From the NCBI RefSeq assembly GCF_040024445.1, contig NZ_CP157276.1:1736001-1800000 (forward strand): 64,000 bases of DNA. The letters are read 5' to 3'. Below are positions 32,914-41,686 of the stretch, one piece after another; within the stretch, counting starts at the first letter, position 1; each line of letters starts with the position of its first letter. Source of the DNA: Prescottella soli (GTDB lineage Bacteria; Actinomycetota; Actinomycetes; Mycobacteriales; Mycobacteriaceae). The position numbers were made by a program, and so were the translations under genes. The notes beneath the pieces are model-generated. The model was not told where the DNA came from. It did no database searches and saw only the letters and a list, made by a program, of their open reading frames with translations.

Positions 32914-34557
32914 CTAGTGCGCGACGGCCTTCTCGACGCCGACGCCGGTGAGCGAGCGGACCTCCATTTCGGCCTGCTTGACCGGGTCTTCGAGCTTGTT
33001 CCGGCCGACGTAGGTGCCGACGATGCCGAGCACGAACGCGAGCGGGATCGACACGATGCCCGGGTTGGCCAGCGGGAACCACGAGAAGTCGGCGTGCGGG
33101 AACATCGACGTCTTGGCCCCCGAGACGGCCGGCGAGAAGACGATCAGCACGAGGCAGCTGATCAGACCGCCGTAGATGCTGAACAGCGCGCCGGTGGTGT
33201 TGAACTTCTTCCAGAAGAGCGAGTACAGCAGGGTCGGCAGGTTCGCGGACGCGGCGACCGCGAACGCCAGCGCCACCAGGAACGCGATGTTCTGGCCCAT
33301 CGCCAGGATGCCGAGGACGATCGCGACGACACCGATGACCACCACGGTGATCCGCGAGACCCGGACCTGCTCCTCCTCCGACGCCTTTCCCCGCTTGATG
33401 ACGCTCGCGTAGATGTCGTGAGCGAACGACGCGGACGCGGTGATGGCCAGGCCGGCGACGACCGCGAGGATCGTCGCGAAGGCGACCGCGGAGATGATGC
33501 CGAGGAAGATGGTGCCGCCGAGTTCGAACGCGAGCAGCGGAGCCGCCGAGTTCTCCTTGCCGGGGGCCGCGAGGATCTCGTCGGGGCCGACCATCTTCGC
33601 GGCGCCGTAGCCGAGGACGAGCGTGAACAGGTAGAAGGCGCCGATCAGTCCGATCGCCCACGTCACCGAACGCCGCGCCTCCTTGGCGGTGGGCACCGTG
33701 TAGAAGCGCATCAGCACGTGCGGCAGACCCGCGGTGCCGAGGACCAGTGCGATACCGAGCGAGACGAAGTCGAGCCGCGACATGTCGCTGATGCCGTACT
33801 TGGCGCCCGGCGCGAGCACGTCGCGACCGGCGACCGCCTCGTTGGCCGAGCTGTTCACCATGTTCTGCGCGTCGGCCAGCAGCTGCGAGAAGTTGCCCTT
33901 CACCGCGAGCAGCACCAGGACGAACATGATGGCGGCGCCCGCGATGAGCAGGACGGCCTTGACCATCTGCACGTAGGTGGTGCCCTTCATGCCGCCGATC
34001 AGCACATAAACGATCATCAGCACGCCGACGACGGCGACGACGATCGCCTGCCCCGCGAAGTCCTTGATGTTCAACAGGAGTGCGACCAGACCGCCCGCAC
34101 CCGCCATCTGCGCGAGCAGGTAGAACAGCGAGACGACGAGCGTCGACAGGGCCGCCGCCATCCGGACCGGACGCTGCTTCAACCGGAAGCTGAGCACGTC
34201 GGCCATCGTGAATCGTCCTGTGTTGCGCAGCAGTTCGGCCACCAGCAGCAGCGCCACGAGCCACGCGACGAGGAACCCGATCGAGTACAGGAAGCCGTCG
34301 TAGCCGTACACCGCGATCGCGCCGGCGATGCCGAGGAACGATGCCGCCGACAGGTAGTCGCCGGCGATGGCGAAACCGTTCTGCGGTCCGGAGAACTGGC
34401 CGCCGCCGGTGTAGAAGTCCGAGGCCTTCTTCGTCGACCGGCTGGCCCGGATCACCAACGTCATGGTGCCGACGACGAACGCGACGAAGATCGCGATGTT
34501 GAACAGCGGGTTGCCGACATCGGTGGCGGGCGCGGACTGCGCGAGCGTGGTGATCAC
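32914..34557 (-). CDS. Solute:sodium symporter, ActP/MctC-like monocarboxylate permease
   Basis: A 547-residue SSS-family carrier with about 13 helices. Family segments are SDFYTGGGQFSGPQNGFAIA, GDYLSAASFLGIAGAIA, LIGGMKGTTYVQMVKAVLL and LGTAGLPHVLMRFYTVP. It imports acetate, pyruvate or propionate with Na+ or H+ in related bacteria. GTG 34557 overlaps the TGA of the DUF485 gene (GTGA), the usual ActP partner arrangement. The C-terminus EVRSLTGVGVEKAVAH is cytosolic. Confidence 0.9.
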   Translation of the reverse strand: MITTLAQSAPATDVGNPLFNIAIFVAFVVGTMTLVIRASRSTKKASDFYTGGGQFSGPQNGFAIAGDYLSAASFLGIAGAIAVYGYDGFLYSIGFLVAWLVALLLVAELLRNTGRFTMADVLSFRLKQRPVRMAAALSTLVVSLFYLLAQMAGAGGLVALLLNIKDFAGQAIVVAVVGVLMIVYVLIGGMKGTTYVQMVKAVLLIAGAAIMFVLVLLAVKGNFSQLLADAQNMVNSSANEAVAGRDVLAPGAKYGISDMSRLDFVSLGIALVLGTAGLPHVLMRFYTVPTAKEARRSVTWAIGLIGAFYLFTLVLGYGAAKMVGPDEILAAPGKENSAAPLLAFELGGTIFLGIISAVAFATILAVVAGLAITASASFAHDIYASVIKRGKASEEEQVRVSRITVVVIGVVAIVLGILAMGQNIAFLVALAFAVAASANLPTLLYSLFWKKFNTTGALFSIYGGLISCLVLIVFSPAVSGAKTSMFPHADFSWFPLANPGIVSIPLAFVLGIVGTYVGRNKLEDPVKQAEMEVRSLTGVGVEKAVAH

Positions 34558-34916
34558 TGGGCCGGTCCTTCCAGTTCCTCGCGGATCGCCGACGACCGCG
34601 GATCGAGCTCGCGGTTCGCGAACCGCACGTACAGGGCGGTGATCACGAACGTCGTCGCGAACTGGCCGAGCCCCAGGACGATCCCGAGGTTGACGTTGCC
34701 GAACACCTTGGTGGCCATGAAGTCCGGCGCGTACGTCGCCAGTAGGACGTACACGGCGTACCACGTGAGGAAGAACGCGGTCATCGGAAAGACGAAGCGC
34801 CGCAAGCGGTGCCGCAGTTCCTGGAACTGCGGACTGGCCTGCATGTCGACGAAGGCCTGCGCGTCGGGTGCCGGCCGCTGCGGCGGCGCGCCCGAACCGA
34901 GGTCGGTGGTGGTCAT
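34554..34916 (-). CDS. DUF485 two-helix membrane protein, symporter partner
   Basis: A 120-residue protein with two helices (FVFPMTAFFLTWYAVYVLLA and NLGIVLGLGQFATTFVITAL) and the DUF485 pattern SPQFQELRHRLRRFVFP before the first. It is coupled to the symporter gene by GTGA overlap. Its function is unknown, though it regularly accompanies acetate permeases. About 290 bases separate it from the divergent amidohydrolase; I see no gene or clear site there. Confidence 0.88.
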   Translation of the reverse strand: MTTTDLGSGAPPQRPAPDAQAFVDMQASPQFQELRHRLRRFVFPMTAFFLTWYAVYVLLATYAPDFMATKVFGNVNLGIVLGLGQFATTFVITALYVRFANRELDPRSSAIREELEGPAQ

Positions 34917-35207
34917 GGTGGCTCCTGGGACATCGGCAACCGCGTCGCGGCCGCTGGTGCGGGGGTGTGCGATGCGACGCTAGTGAGAGCCAGGTCACAG
35001 GAGAAGGCTGTGGCACCGGTCACACGCCGAACTGTCGTTAGGTGCGCCGAACGGTCGTCCGGCCGCGACGAGCGGTACGGCTGCCAACGCCGCGCGCCGC
35101 CGTCCGAACGCCCCGAAATACCACTCGCTGACACCATGTCCAGTTAATCTTCGGAACGTCATCACGGTGCGGATGGCGCGCCGGTCGACGATCAGCGAGG
35201 AGTGGAT

Positions 35208-36944
35208 ATGGCTTTCTCTCTTGTGATCTCCAACGGGACAGTGGTCGACGGGACCGGCAGCGACCCCTATGTCGCCGACATCGGTGTCCGGGACGGCCGG
35301 ATCGCGGCGGTCGTGCCGGGCGGCGGGCTCAGCGGCGCGGACGCCGACGAGGTCATCGATGCGACCGGGCTGGTGGTGACCCCGGGGTTCGTCGACATCC
35401 ACACGCACTACGACGGCCAGGTCACGTGGGATCCGATGCTCACTCCCAGCTGCTGGCACGGCGTCACCACCGCGGTGATGGGCAACTGCGGCGTGGGATT
35501 CGCACCCGTAGCCGACACCGCGCGGGACTGGCTGATCGGGCTGATGGAGGGCGTCGAGGACATTCCGGGTGCCGCGCTGTCCGCGGGAATCCGGTGGAGC
35601 TGGGAGTCGTTCCCGCAGTACCTCGACGCGATCGACCGCCAGCCGCTGGCCATCGATGTCGGGACGCACGTCCCGCACGGAGCGGTGCGGGCCTACGTCA
35701 TGGGTGCGCGTGGCGCCCGGAACGAGGCCGCGTCGGCGGAGGACATCGAGCTGATGGCCAAGTTGGTCCGCGAGGGCGTCGAGGCCGGGGCGCTCGGGTT
35801 CTCGACCTCGCGCACCATCGTGCATCGAGCCATCGACGGTGAGCCGGTGCCGGGCACCTTCGCCGCCGAGGACGAGCTCTTCGGGATCGGGCGGGCGTTG
35901 GCCGCCGCGGGCACCGGGGTCTTCGAACTGGCGCCCGCAGGCATCATGGGCGAGGATCTCGCCGCGCCCGATCGGGAACTCGACTGGATGGTGCGACTGG
36001 CCGAACTCACCGGGCGGACAGTGAGTTTCGGCCTGTTGCAGCACGACGGCGCACCGGACGACTGGAAGCGCTTGCTGGACCTGGCCGCAGCCGCGTACGA
36101 GTCCGGCATCCCGCTGCGCCCGCAGGTGTCGGCCCGCCCGCTGGGGCTGCTCACCGGACTGCAGACGTTCAACGCCTTCAACACCCGTCCGAGCTACGTC
36201 GCCGCCGTCGAACGCGCGGGAGGTGACCTCGATGCGCTGGTCTCGGCGCTGCGCGACCCGGCGACCCGACGAGCAATCCTCGACGAGGCCGACTCGCCCG
36301 ACAACCGGATGCCCTACCTGAGCAAGCTGGACCGGACGTTCAACCTCGGAGACCCGCCGCAGTACGAGCCCGATCCCGACTCGAGCCTTGCCCGCGAGGC
36401 CCGGCGGGCGGGGCGGGATCCCTTCGAGTACGCGTACGACCTGCTGCTCACGGAAGCAGGCCGCGCGCTGTTCTTCCGGCCGTTGTTGGGCTACTCGAAC
36501 TTCACCCTCGATCCGATCAGCGAGATGCTGCTGCACCCGGCGACCGCGGTCGGGCTCGGTGACGGCGGAGCGCACGTCGGTGCGATCTGCGACGCGTCCA
36601 ACACGACGTTCCTGCTGACGCACTGGGCGCGCGATCGCAGCCGCGGCGAGAAGATCCCGCTGGCGACCGCGGTGCGGAAGATGACCCTCGACACGGCGAC
36701 CATCTACGGGCTCGGCGATCGCGGAGTGATCGCCGAAGGCAAGAAGGCCGACCTGAACGTGATCGACTTCGAACGGCTGCAACTGAAGTCACCGGAAATG
36801 GCGCACGACCTGCCCGGCGGGGCACGGCGACTGCTGCAACGCGCCGACGGGTACCGGGCCACCATCGTGTCCGGTCAGGTGGTGCTGCGCGACGGCCAGG
36901 ACACCGGTGCGCGGCCCGGCGCCCTGGTCCGCGGCGCGCGGTGA
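35208..36944 (+). CDS. N-acyl-D-amino-acid deacylase-type amidohydrolase
   Basis: A 578-residue amidohydrolase. The metal motif [11 protein letters not shown] follows [10 protein letters not shown], then [11 protein letters not shown]. Later features are [25 protein letters not shown] and the C-terminal DLNVIDF beta-sandwich. It would hydrolyse N-acyl-D-amino acids or related cyclic amides in the cytosol. ATG 35208 is chosen for GAGGAG upstream; a GTG two codons earlier is possible. A strong hairpin follows the stop. No neighbouring gene indicates the substrate. Confidence 0.85.
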   Translation: MAFSLVISNGTVVDGTGSDPYVADIGVRDGRIAAVVPGGGLSGADADEVIDATGLVVTPGFVDIHTHYDGQVTWDPMLTPSCWHGVTTAVMGNCGVGFAPVADTARDWLIGLMEGVEDIPGAALSAGIRWSWESFPQYLDAIDRQPLAIDVGTHVPHGAVRAYVMGARGARNEAASAEDIELMAKLVREGVEAGALGFSTSRTIVHRAIDGEPVPGTFAAEDELFGIGRALAAAGTGVFELAPAGIMGEDLAAPDRELDWMVRLAELTGRTVSFGLLQHDGAPDDWKRLLDLAAAAYESGIPLRPQVSARPLGLLTGLQTFNAFNTRPSYVAAVERAGGDLDALVSALRDPATRRAILDEADSPDNRMPYLSKLDRTFNLGDPPQYEPDPDSSLAREARRAGRDPFEYAYDLLLTEAGRALFFRPLLGYSNFTLDPISEMLLHPATAVGLGDGGAHVGAICDASNTTFLLTHWARDRSRGEKIPLATAVRKMTLDTATIYGLGDRGVIAEGKKADLNVIDFERLQLKSPEMAHDLPGGARRLLQRADGYRATIVSGQVVLRDGQDTGARPGALVRGAR

Positions 36945-36949
36945 ACACC

Positions 36950-36987
36950 CGCCTGGTGGTGATCACCGCGGTGTTCACCACCAGGCG
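36950..36987. terminator. Hairpin overlapping the end of the Rieske gene
   Basis: CGCCTGGTGGTGA (36950-36962) and TCACCACCAGGCG (36975-36987) are perfect 13-base arms with a 12-base loop. The right arm encodes the last residues and stop of the convergent Rieske gene, so coding sequence has been used to make a shared terminator. Confidence 0.75.
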
Positions 36988-37337
36988 TTGGCTGCCCTGA
37001 TCGGCCGACCGGTCGGAGGAGCATCGGAGGCCTGCAGGTAGAGCAGGCCCTCCCGCTCCTCCGACGTCCACGCCCGGATCGGGAGGAGCTTGGGCGAACC
37101 GCCGACGCAGCGTCCCTCGCCGTTCCAGCGCCAGCGGTGCGCCGGGCAGTCGATGTTGTCGCCGACGACCCGCCCGTTGCTCAGATCGGCGCCCATGTGC
37201 GGGCAGCGCGAGTCGAGGATGTGGATGACGCCCGCCCGGTCCGAGTAGGCCACCAGGTCGGTGTCGAATGCACGGACGGCATGCGGTTTGCCGTCGCGAA
37301 AGTCGTCGGCCGCTCCGAGGCACTGCCATTCCGCCAC
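36975..37337 (-). CDS. Rieske [2Fe-2S] ferredoxin-like protein
   Basis: A 120-residue single-domain protein. Cluster ligands are Cys45 and His47 (SRCPHMGADLS) and Cys64 and His67 (DCPAHRW). Such small Rieske proteins transfer electrons to oxygenases or nitrite-reductase-like partners. GTG 37337 is chosen because AAGGAGA lies five bases upstream. No oxygenase is adjacent, so the partner is unknown. Confidence 0.88.
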   Translation of the reverse strand: MAEWQCLGAADDFRDGKPHAVRAFDTDLVAYSDRAGVIHILDSRCPHMGADLSNGRVVGDNIDCPAHRWRWNGEGRCVGGSPKLLPIRAWTSEEREGLLYLQASDAPPTGRPIRAANAWW

Positions 37338-37446
37338 GCGGGTCTCCTTCTTCCCGGCGTGCACACCGGCGTACACGCAACCCTGTCACGTTGGCCGGTT
37401 CCCACGCAGCGCGTCAATCGCGAGACCCGCCCACCGGAACCCGGGC

Positions 37447-39201
37447 TCACATCGACCGCAGGTCGCCCTCGCGGTCGCGGCCCATGCCCAGCCGCTCGGG
37501 GGCATGCATGCGGGTGAAGATCCGGCCGACGTCACGCGGAATCTGTCGCCGCGTAGCGAGACTCACCACCACCATCGCCGCGAACGACAGTGGCACGCTC
37601 ACCGCGGCCGGGTAACCGATCAGCGCCGCGGGCCAGCCGTGCCACAGCTCGTCGGACACCGCGTCGACGACGGCGAGCAGCGCCGCTCCCCCGCCGACCA
37701 CGATCCCGACCGTCAACCCCGCGGCCGCACCGGCCGCCGTCAGCCCCCGCCACCAGATGCCGAGCACCAGCAGCGGGCACAGCGTGGACGCCGCGACCGC
37801 GAACACCAGCCCCACCGATCGCGAGAGGTCGAACGCCGTGGCGCCGAGGGCCAGCACCAGCGGCACCGCGCCCGCGACGAGTGCCGCCACCCGGAAGTCC
37901 CGCACCCGCCCGCGCAGGACGTCGGTGCTGACGACACCGGCGATGCTCACCAACAGCCCCGACGACGTCGACAGGAACGCCGCGATCGCGCCCGCCGCGA
38001 CGAGCGCGGCCAGCAACTGTCCGCCCCAGCCCGACAGCACAGATCCCGGAAGCAGCAGGACCGCCGCGTCGGACGTGCCGGTGATGAGCAGTTGCGGCAC
38101 GTACAGCCGCGCGAACACGCCGAGCAGCACCGGGAACACGTAGAACACGCCCACCAACCCGATCACCACGAGCGACGTCAGCCGCGCGGCCCGGCCGTCC
38201 GGGTTGGTGTAGAAGCGGACCAGGACGTGCGGCAGTCCCATCGCGCCGAGGAACGTCGCGAGGATCAGCGAGTACACCTGGTAGAGCGGGTGCGAGCCGC
38301 CGAATCCGCCGCCGGGCACGACCCATCCGGCGCCGTCGGCGGGGGCGCCCGCGACGACGGGAACGGGCGATCCCGCGGGCAGCACCAGCGTCGTGCCCTT
38401 CCCCAGTTCGTGCCGGCCGGTGCCGAGTTGCACCGCGCCCGACGTCTCGCGTCCGTCGAGCTCGCCGTCGACGGTGACGTCGGTCGGCGTCGCGACCTGC
38501 ACGACGACATCGGTGGTGACGTCCACCGACGTCTGCACCGCTACCGTCGGCGGGGCGGGCTCACCGACCGGTTTCTCGTCGGCGAACCAGTGCACCGACA
38601 GCACCACCACCGGCACCGCGACGGCGGTGAACTTGAGCCAGTACTGGAAGCCCTGCACGAACGTGATCGAGCGCATCCCGCCGCCGACGACGTTGCCGAT
38701 CACGATGGCCCCGACGACCACGACGCCTACCCACCGGGGCACACCCAGCAGGATGTTCAGTGTCAGTCCGGCGCCCTGGAACTGCGGAACCATGTAGAGG
38801 CCGCACACGAGGGCGACGACCACCATCGCGAGCCGGCGCACCCGCACCGAGCCGAGCCGGAACTCCGCGAAGTCCGGCACCGTGTAGGCGCCGGACCGGC
38901 GCAGCGGCGCCGCGACGAACAGCAGCAGGCCCAGGTAGCCCGCGGTGAAGCCGATCGGGTACCACAGCGCGTCCGCACCGTACTTCGCGATCAGCCCGGC
39001 CACACCCAGAAACGAAGCCGCCGAAAGATATTCGCCGGAGATCGCGGCCGCGTTCCACCCCGGTCCCACGCTGCGCGACGCGACGAGGAAATCGGACGTG
39101 GTGCGCGCCAGGCGAACCCCGTAGATGCCGATGCCGACGGTGGCCGCGGCGGCGACGACCAGCGCCAGCACCGTCAGGAGGGGAATCGGTTGTCCGGTCA
39201 T
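37447..39201 (-). CDS. Solute:sodium symporter with a large extra loop
   Basis: A 584-residue SSS-family carrier (SDFLVASRSVGPGWNAAAIS, GEYLSAASFLGVAGLIAKYG, GAMGLPHVLVRFYTNPDG). Between the helices ending near residue 205 and starting near 305 it has an insert of about 95 residues, rich in beta-type sequence (TSVDVTTDVVVQVATPTDVT), predicted outside the membrane; the other symporter here has a shorter loop. It is the last gene of an operon with lipase, LytS, LytTR and a small membrane protein, so the two-component pair probably controls its expression. ATG 39201 is preferred to 39207. Confidence 0.85.
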   Translation of the reverse strand: MTGQPIPLLTVLALVVAAAATVGIGIYGVRLARTTSDFLVASRSVGPGWNAAAISGEYLSAASFLGVAGLIAKYGADALWYPIGFTAGYLGLLLFVAAPLRRSGAYTVPDFAEFRLGSVRVRRLAMVVVALVCGLYMVPQFQGAGLTLNILLGVPRWVGVVVVGAIVIGNVVGGGMRSITFVQGFQYWLKFTAVAVPVVVLSVHWFADEKPVGEPAPPTVAVQTSVDVTTDVVVQVATPTDVTVDGELDGRETSGAVQLGTGRHELGKGTTLVLPAGSPVPVVAGAPADGAGWVVPGGGFGGSHPLYQVYSLILATFLGAMGLPHVLVRFYTNPDGRAARLTSLVVIGLVGVFYVFPVLLGVFARLYVPQLLITGTSDAAVLLLPGSVLSGWGGQLLAALVAAGAIAAFLSTSSGLLVSIAGVVSTDVLRGRVRDFRVAALVAGAVPLVLALGATAFDLSRSVGLVFAVAASTLCPLLVLGIWWRGLTAAGAAAGLTVGIVVGGGAALLAVVDAVSDELWHGWPAALIGYPAAVSVPLSFAAMVVVSLATRRQIPRDVGRIFTRMHAPERLGMGRDREGDLRSM

Positions 39202-39226
39202 CGGCATCGCCTCGTCGACGACATCG

Positions 39227-39622
39227 CTAGTCGTCGACCAGATCGGCGAAGTCCTGCTCGTTGCGCTCGGCGGCACGGATGTAGAACCGACCGGCCGCCA
39301 ACAGGATCGGCACGGGCAGACAGATCGCGAGCAGCCACGGCAGACGGACCCCGAGAACCGCGACGCCGGCGACAGCCGGGAACGCGACCAGCAGCAGCGG
39401 GATCGCCCCGAACAGCAGCCCCACCACGAGCGCGACACGCAGCGCCAGGCTCAGCTGGGCACGGACGAGTCCGCGGATCATCGCGTCGCCGACCTCGGTC
39501 TGCTCCTGGACCTCGACCCGGGTACGCACCATGCGGGCGCCGCGACGCTGCGCCAGCACCACCCGTTCGCGCGCCGCCGCCGCCCGTCCGTACGGCGGAG
39601 GGATGGCGTCCGGCGACGTCAC
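39227..39622 (-). CDS. Small two-helix membrane protein, symporter partner
   Basis: A 131-residue protein. A basic cytosolic N-terminal part is followed by two helices (VALVVGLLFGAIPLLLVAFP and VRLPWLLAICLPVPILLAAG) and the tail FYIRAAERNEQDFADLVDD. It has the size and position of DUF485-type partners of SSS carriers, but the sequence is different. GTG 39622 overlaps the TGA of the response regulator, and the symporter starts 25 bases later. Function unknown. Confidence 0.78.
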   Translation of the reverse strand: MTSPDAIPPPYGRAAAARERVVLAQRRGARMVRTRVEVQEQTEVGDAMIRGLVRAQLSLALRVALVVGLLFGAIPLLLVAFPAVAGVAVLGVRLPWLLAICLPVPILLAAGRFYIRAAERNEQDFADLVDD

Positions 39623-40416
39623 CGCGACGTCCAGCTCTGGCGCGGCCCGCGGATCAGCCGGTCCTTGAGTTCGCGCGTGTGGCGACGGCTCACCGGCAGT
39701 TCCACGGCCGGGGCGTCGCCCTGCGGCCGCAGGCACACCACCAGCCCGGACCCGACGCTGCGGATGCCGGTCACCTCGCCGAGCGACACCAGGTACGAGC
39801 GGTGCACGCGCAGGAAACCGGCGTCGGACCAGCGGCTCTCGAGCGACGAGATGGGGATGCGCACCAGGTGCGATCCGGTGGCGGTGTGCAGGCGGGCGTA
39901 GTCGCCGTCCGCCTCGACCCACTTCACGGTCGAGCGCGGCACCAGCGTGGTGACCCCGCCGAGTTCCACCGGGATCACCTCGTCCGCCGACGCGTCCTCG
40001 TCGCTCTCGTCGCGCGCGCGGCGGCGTCGTTCGACGATGCGGCGCACCGACTCCGCGAGGCGCTCCTCCCGCAGCGGCTTGAGGAGGTAGTCGACGGCAC
40101 CCAGATCGAACGCCGCCACCGCGCGGTCCTCGTGCGCGGTCACGAACACCACCGACGGCGGGCTCGCGAACTGCGTCAGGATCCCGGCCAGCTCGAGCCC
40201 GTCGAGACCGGGCATGTTGATGTCGAGGAACACCGCGTCGACGCCGCCGTCGCGCAGGATTCGCAGCGCGGTCGTCGCGTCGCCGGCGGTGCGGATCTCG
40301 CCGATCTCGTCGCGGGCACGCAGCAGGAAGGCCAGCTCGTCGAGGGCAGGGCGTTCGTCGTCGACTGCCAGCACTGTCAGGAGGCCATCTGCGGGGCCGT
40401 CAGGGGTCTCTTTCAC
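39619..40416 (-). CDS. LytTR-family response regulator
   Basis: A 265-residue regulator. The receiver domain has AVDDERPALDELAFLL, phospho-acceptor Asp in VFLDINMPGLDG, VFVTAHED and DYLLKPLRE. The LytTR DNA-binding domain shows VKWVEADGDYARLHTATGS and FLRVHRSYLVSLGEVTGIRS. GTG 40416 begins the conserved part. It is encoded with a LytS-type kinase and symporter, the arrangement seen for pyruvate/acetate sensing systems in other bacteria; the ligand is inference. Confidence 0.9.
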   Translation of the reverse strand: MKETPDGPADGLLTVLAVDDERPALDELAFLLRARDEIGEIRTAGDATTALRILRDGGVDAVFLDINMPGLDGLELAGILTQFASPPSVVFVTAHEDRAVAAFDLGAVDYLLKPLREERLAESVRRIVERRRRARDESDEDASADEVIPVELGGVTTLVPRSTVKWVEADGDYARLHTATGSHLVRIPISSLESRWSDAGFLRVHRSYLVSLGEVTGIRSVGSGLVVCLRPQGDAPAVELPVSRRHTRELKDRLIRGPRQSWTSR

Positions 40417-40477
40417 AACGGATCCATCGTGCCATGTCACGTCCCCGACCCGGACCAGCCGGGCCGAACGGTCGGGA

Positions 40478-41686
40478 TCAGGCCCGGATCCCCGGGCGGA
40501 ACTTCGGCACCCGCATGCTGACCTTGGTACCGGCGCCGGGTGCGGTCTCCACGACCAGGCCGTAGTCGTCGCCGAACGCCGCCCGCAGCCGGTCGTCGAC
40601 GTTCGCGAGCCCCACGTGCGCGGCCTCGGACGTGCTCGGTCCGCCCGTCCCCGAGGTGACCGCGTCCAGCTCCCCGGAGCGCAGCAGCTCCGGGTCCATG
40701 CCGACGCCGTCGTCCTCGACGCTGATGATGCAGTCCGGGCCGGCGTCGGACGCCACGATCGTGACGGTGCCGCCGTCCGGCTTCCCGGACAGCCCGTGCC
40801 GCACCGCGTTCTCCACCAGCGGCTGCAGCGCCAGGAAGGGCAGCACGACGCTGAGTACCTCGGGCGCGATCTGCAACCGCACCTCGAGGTTGTCGCCGAA
40901 CCGGGCCCGCTCCAGGGTGAGGTAGCGGTCGATGTTGCGCAGTTCGTCGGCGAGGACGGTGTACTCGCCCGCCGACCGGAACGAGTAGCGCGTGAAGTCG
41001 GCGAACTCGAGCACGAGTTCACGGGCGCGGTCGGGGTCGGTCCGGACGAACGACGCGATCGTGCCGAGGGCGTTGTAGATGAAGTGCGGGCTGATCTGCG
41101 CGCGCAGCGCGCGCACCTCGGCGCGATCCAGCCGGGCGCGGGAGGCGTCGAGTTCGGCCAGTTCGATCTGGCTGCACGCGTACCGCGCCACCTCGGTGAG
41201 CGCGCCCAGCATCGCCGGGCCCGGCTCCGCGGTGCTGACGACCCCCAGCACCCCGACGACGCCGGTGTGCTCGATCAGCAGCGGCTGCGCGACAACGGCG
41301 CGCACGTCGTGGTCGCCGGACCCGCGCTCGAGATCACCCTGTCCCACCAGGACCCGGCGGCCGCCGGCGATCGCCCGCACCGCCGCCGCGACGAACTGGT
41401 CCGCCAGCGCCTCGTGCGGGCCGTTCCACGCGAGCAGTGCGCCGTCCGGGCCGGCGATCGCGAGGGATTCGGCACCCGTCAGGCGGCGCAGGTGCGGCGC
41501 CGCCTCCCGGGACGACGCCTCGTCGAGCCCGCGGCGCAGCGGCCCGGCCGCGAGCGACGCGGTGTGCAGCGTGTCGTGCACGGCCCGCTCGGCCGGCGTG
41601 GTGAGCACCCGCCGCGTGCGCATCGCGACGACCGTGGCCGCCACGGCGACCACGACCACCAGCGCGGTCCACAGCACCACGCTCAC
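40478..41686 (-). CDS. LytS-type sensor histidine kinase
   Basis: A 402-residue kinase with one N-terminal helix (VVLWTALVVVVAVAATVVAM), a GAF-like middle domain (ESLAIAGPDGALLAWNG, PLLIEHTGVVGVLGVVSTA) and the His_kinase domain. The phospho-acceptor His is in AQISPHFIYNALGTIASFVR, with the ATP-binding segments LQPLVENAVRHG and VEDDGVGMDPE. Unlike classical LytS it lacks a multi-helix sensor part. GTG 41686 overlaps the TGA of the lipase gene, so the two are coupled. Confidence 0.9.
   Translation of the reverse strand: MSVVLWTALVVVVAVAATVVAMRTRRVLTTPAERAVHDTLHTASLAAGPLRRGLDEASSREAAPHLRRLTGAESLAIAGPDGALLAWNGPHEALADQFVAAAVRAIAGGRRVLVGQGDLERGSGDHDVRAVVAQPLLIEHTGVVGVLGVVSTAEPGPAMLGALTEVARYACSQIELAELDASRARLDRAEVRALRAQISPHFIYNALGTIASFVRTDPDRARELVLEFADFTRYSFRSAGEYTVLADELRNIDRYLTLERARFGDNLEVRLQIAPEVLSVVLPFLALQPLVENAVRHGLSGKPDGGTVTIVASDAGPDCIISVEDDGVGMDPELLRSGELDAVTSGTGGPSTSEAAHVGLANVDDRLRAAFGDDYGLVVETAPGAGTKVSMRVPKFRPGIRA

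Noticed and set aside
37261-40521. Very long plus-strand open frame (over 1000 codons) opposite the symporter/LytTR genes
   Set aside because: Composition is dominated by Arg, His and Pro in low-complexity runs, with no domain; it is the antisense shadow of GC-rich genes with clear motifs.
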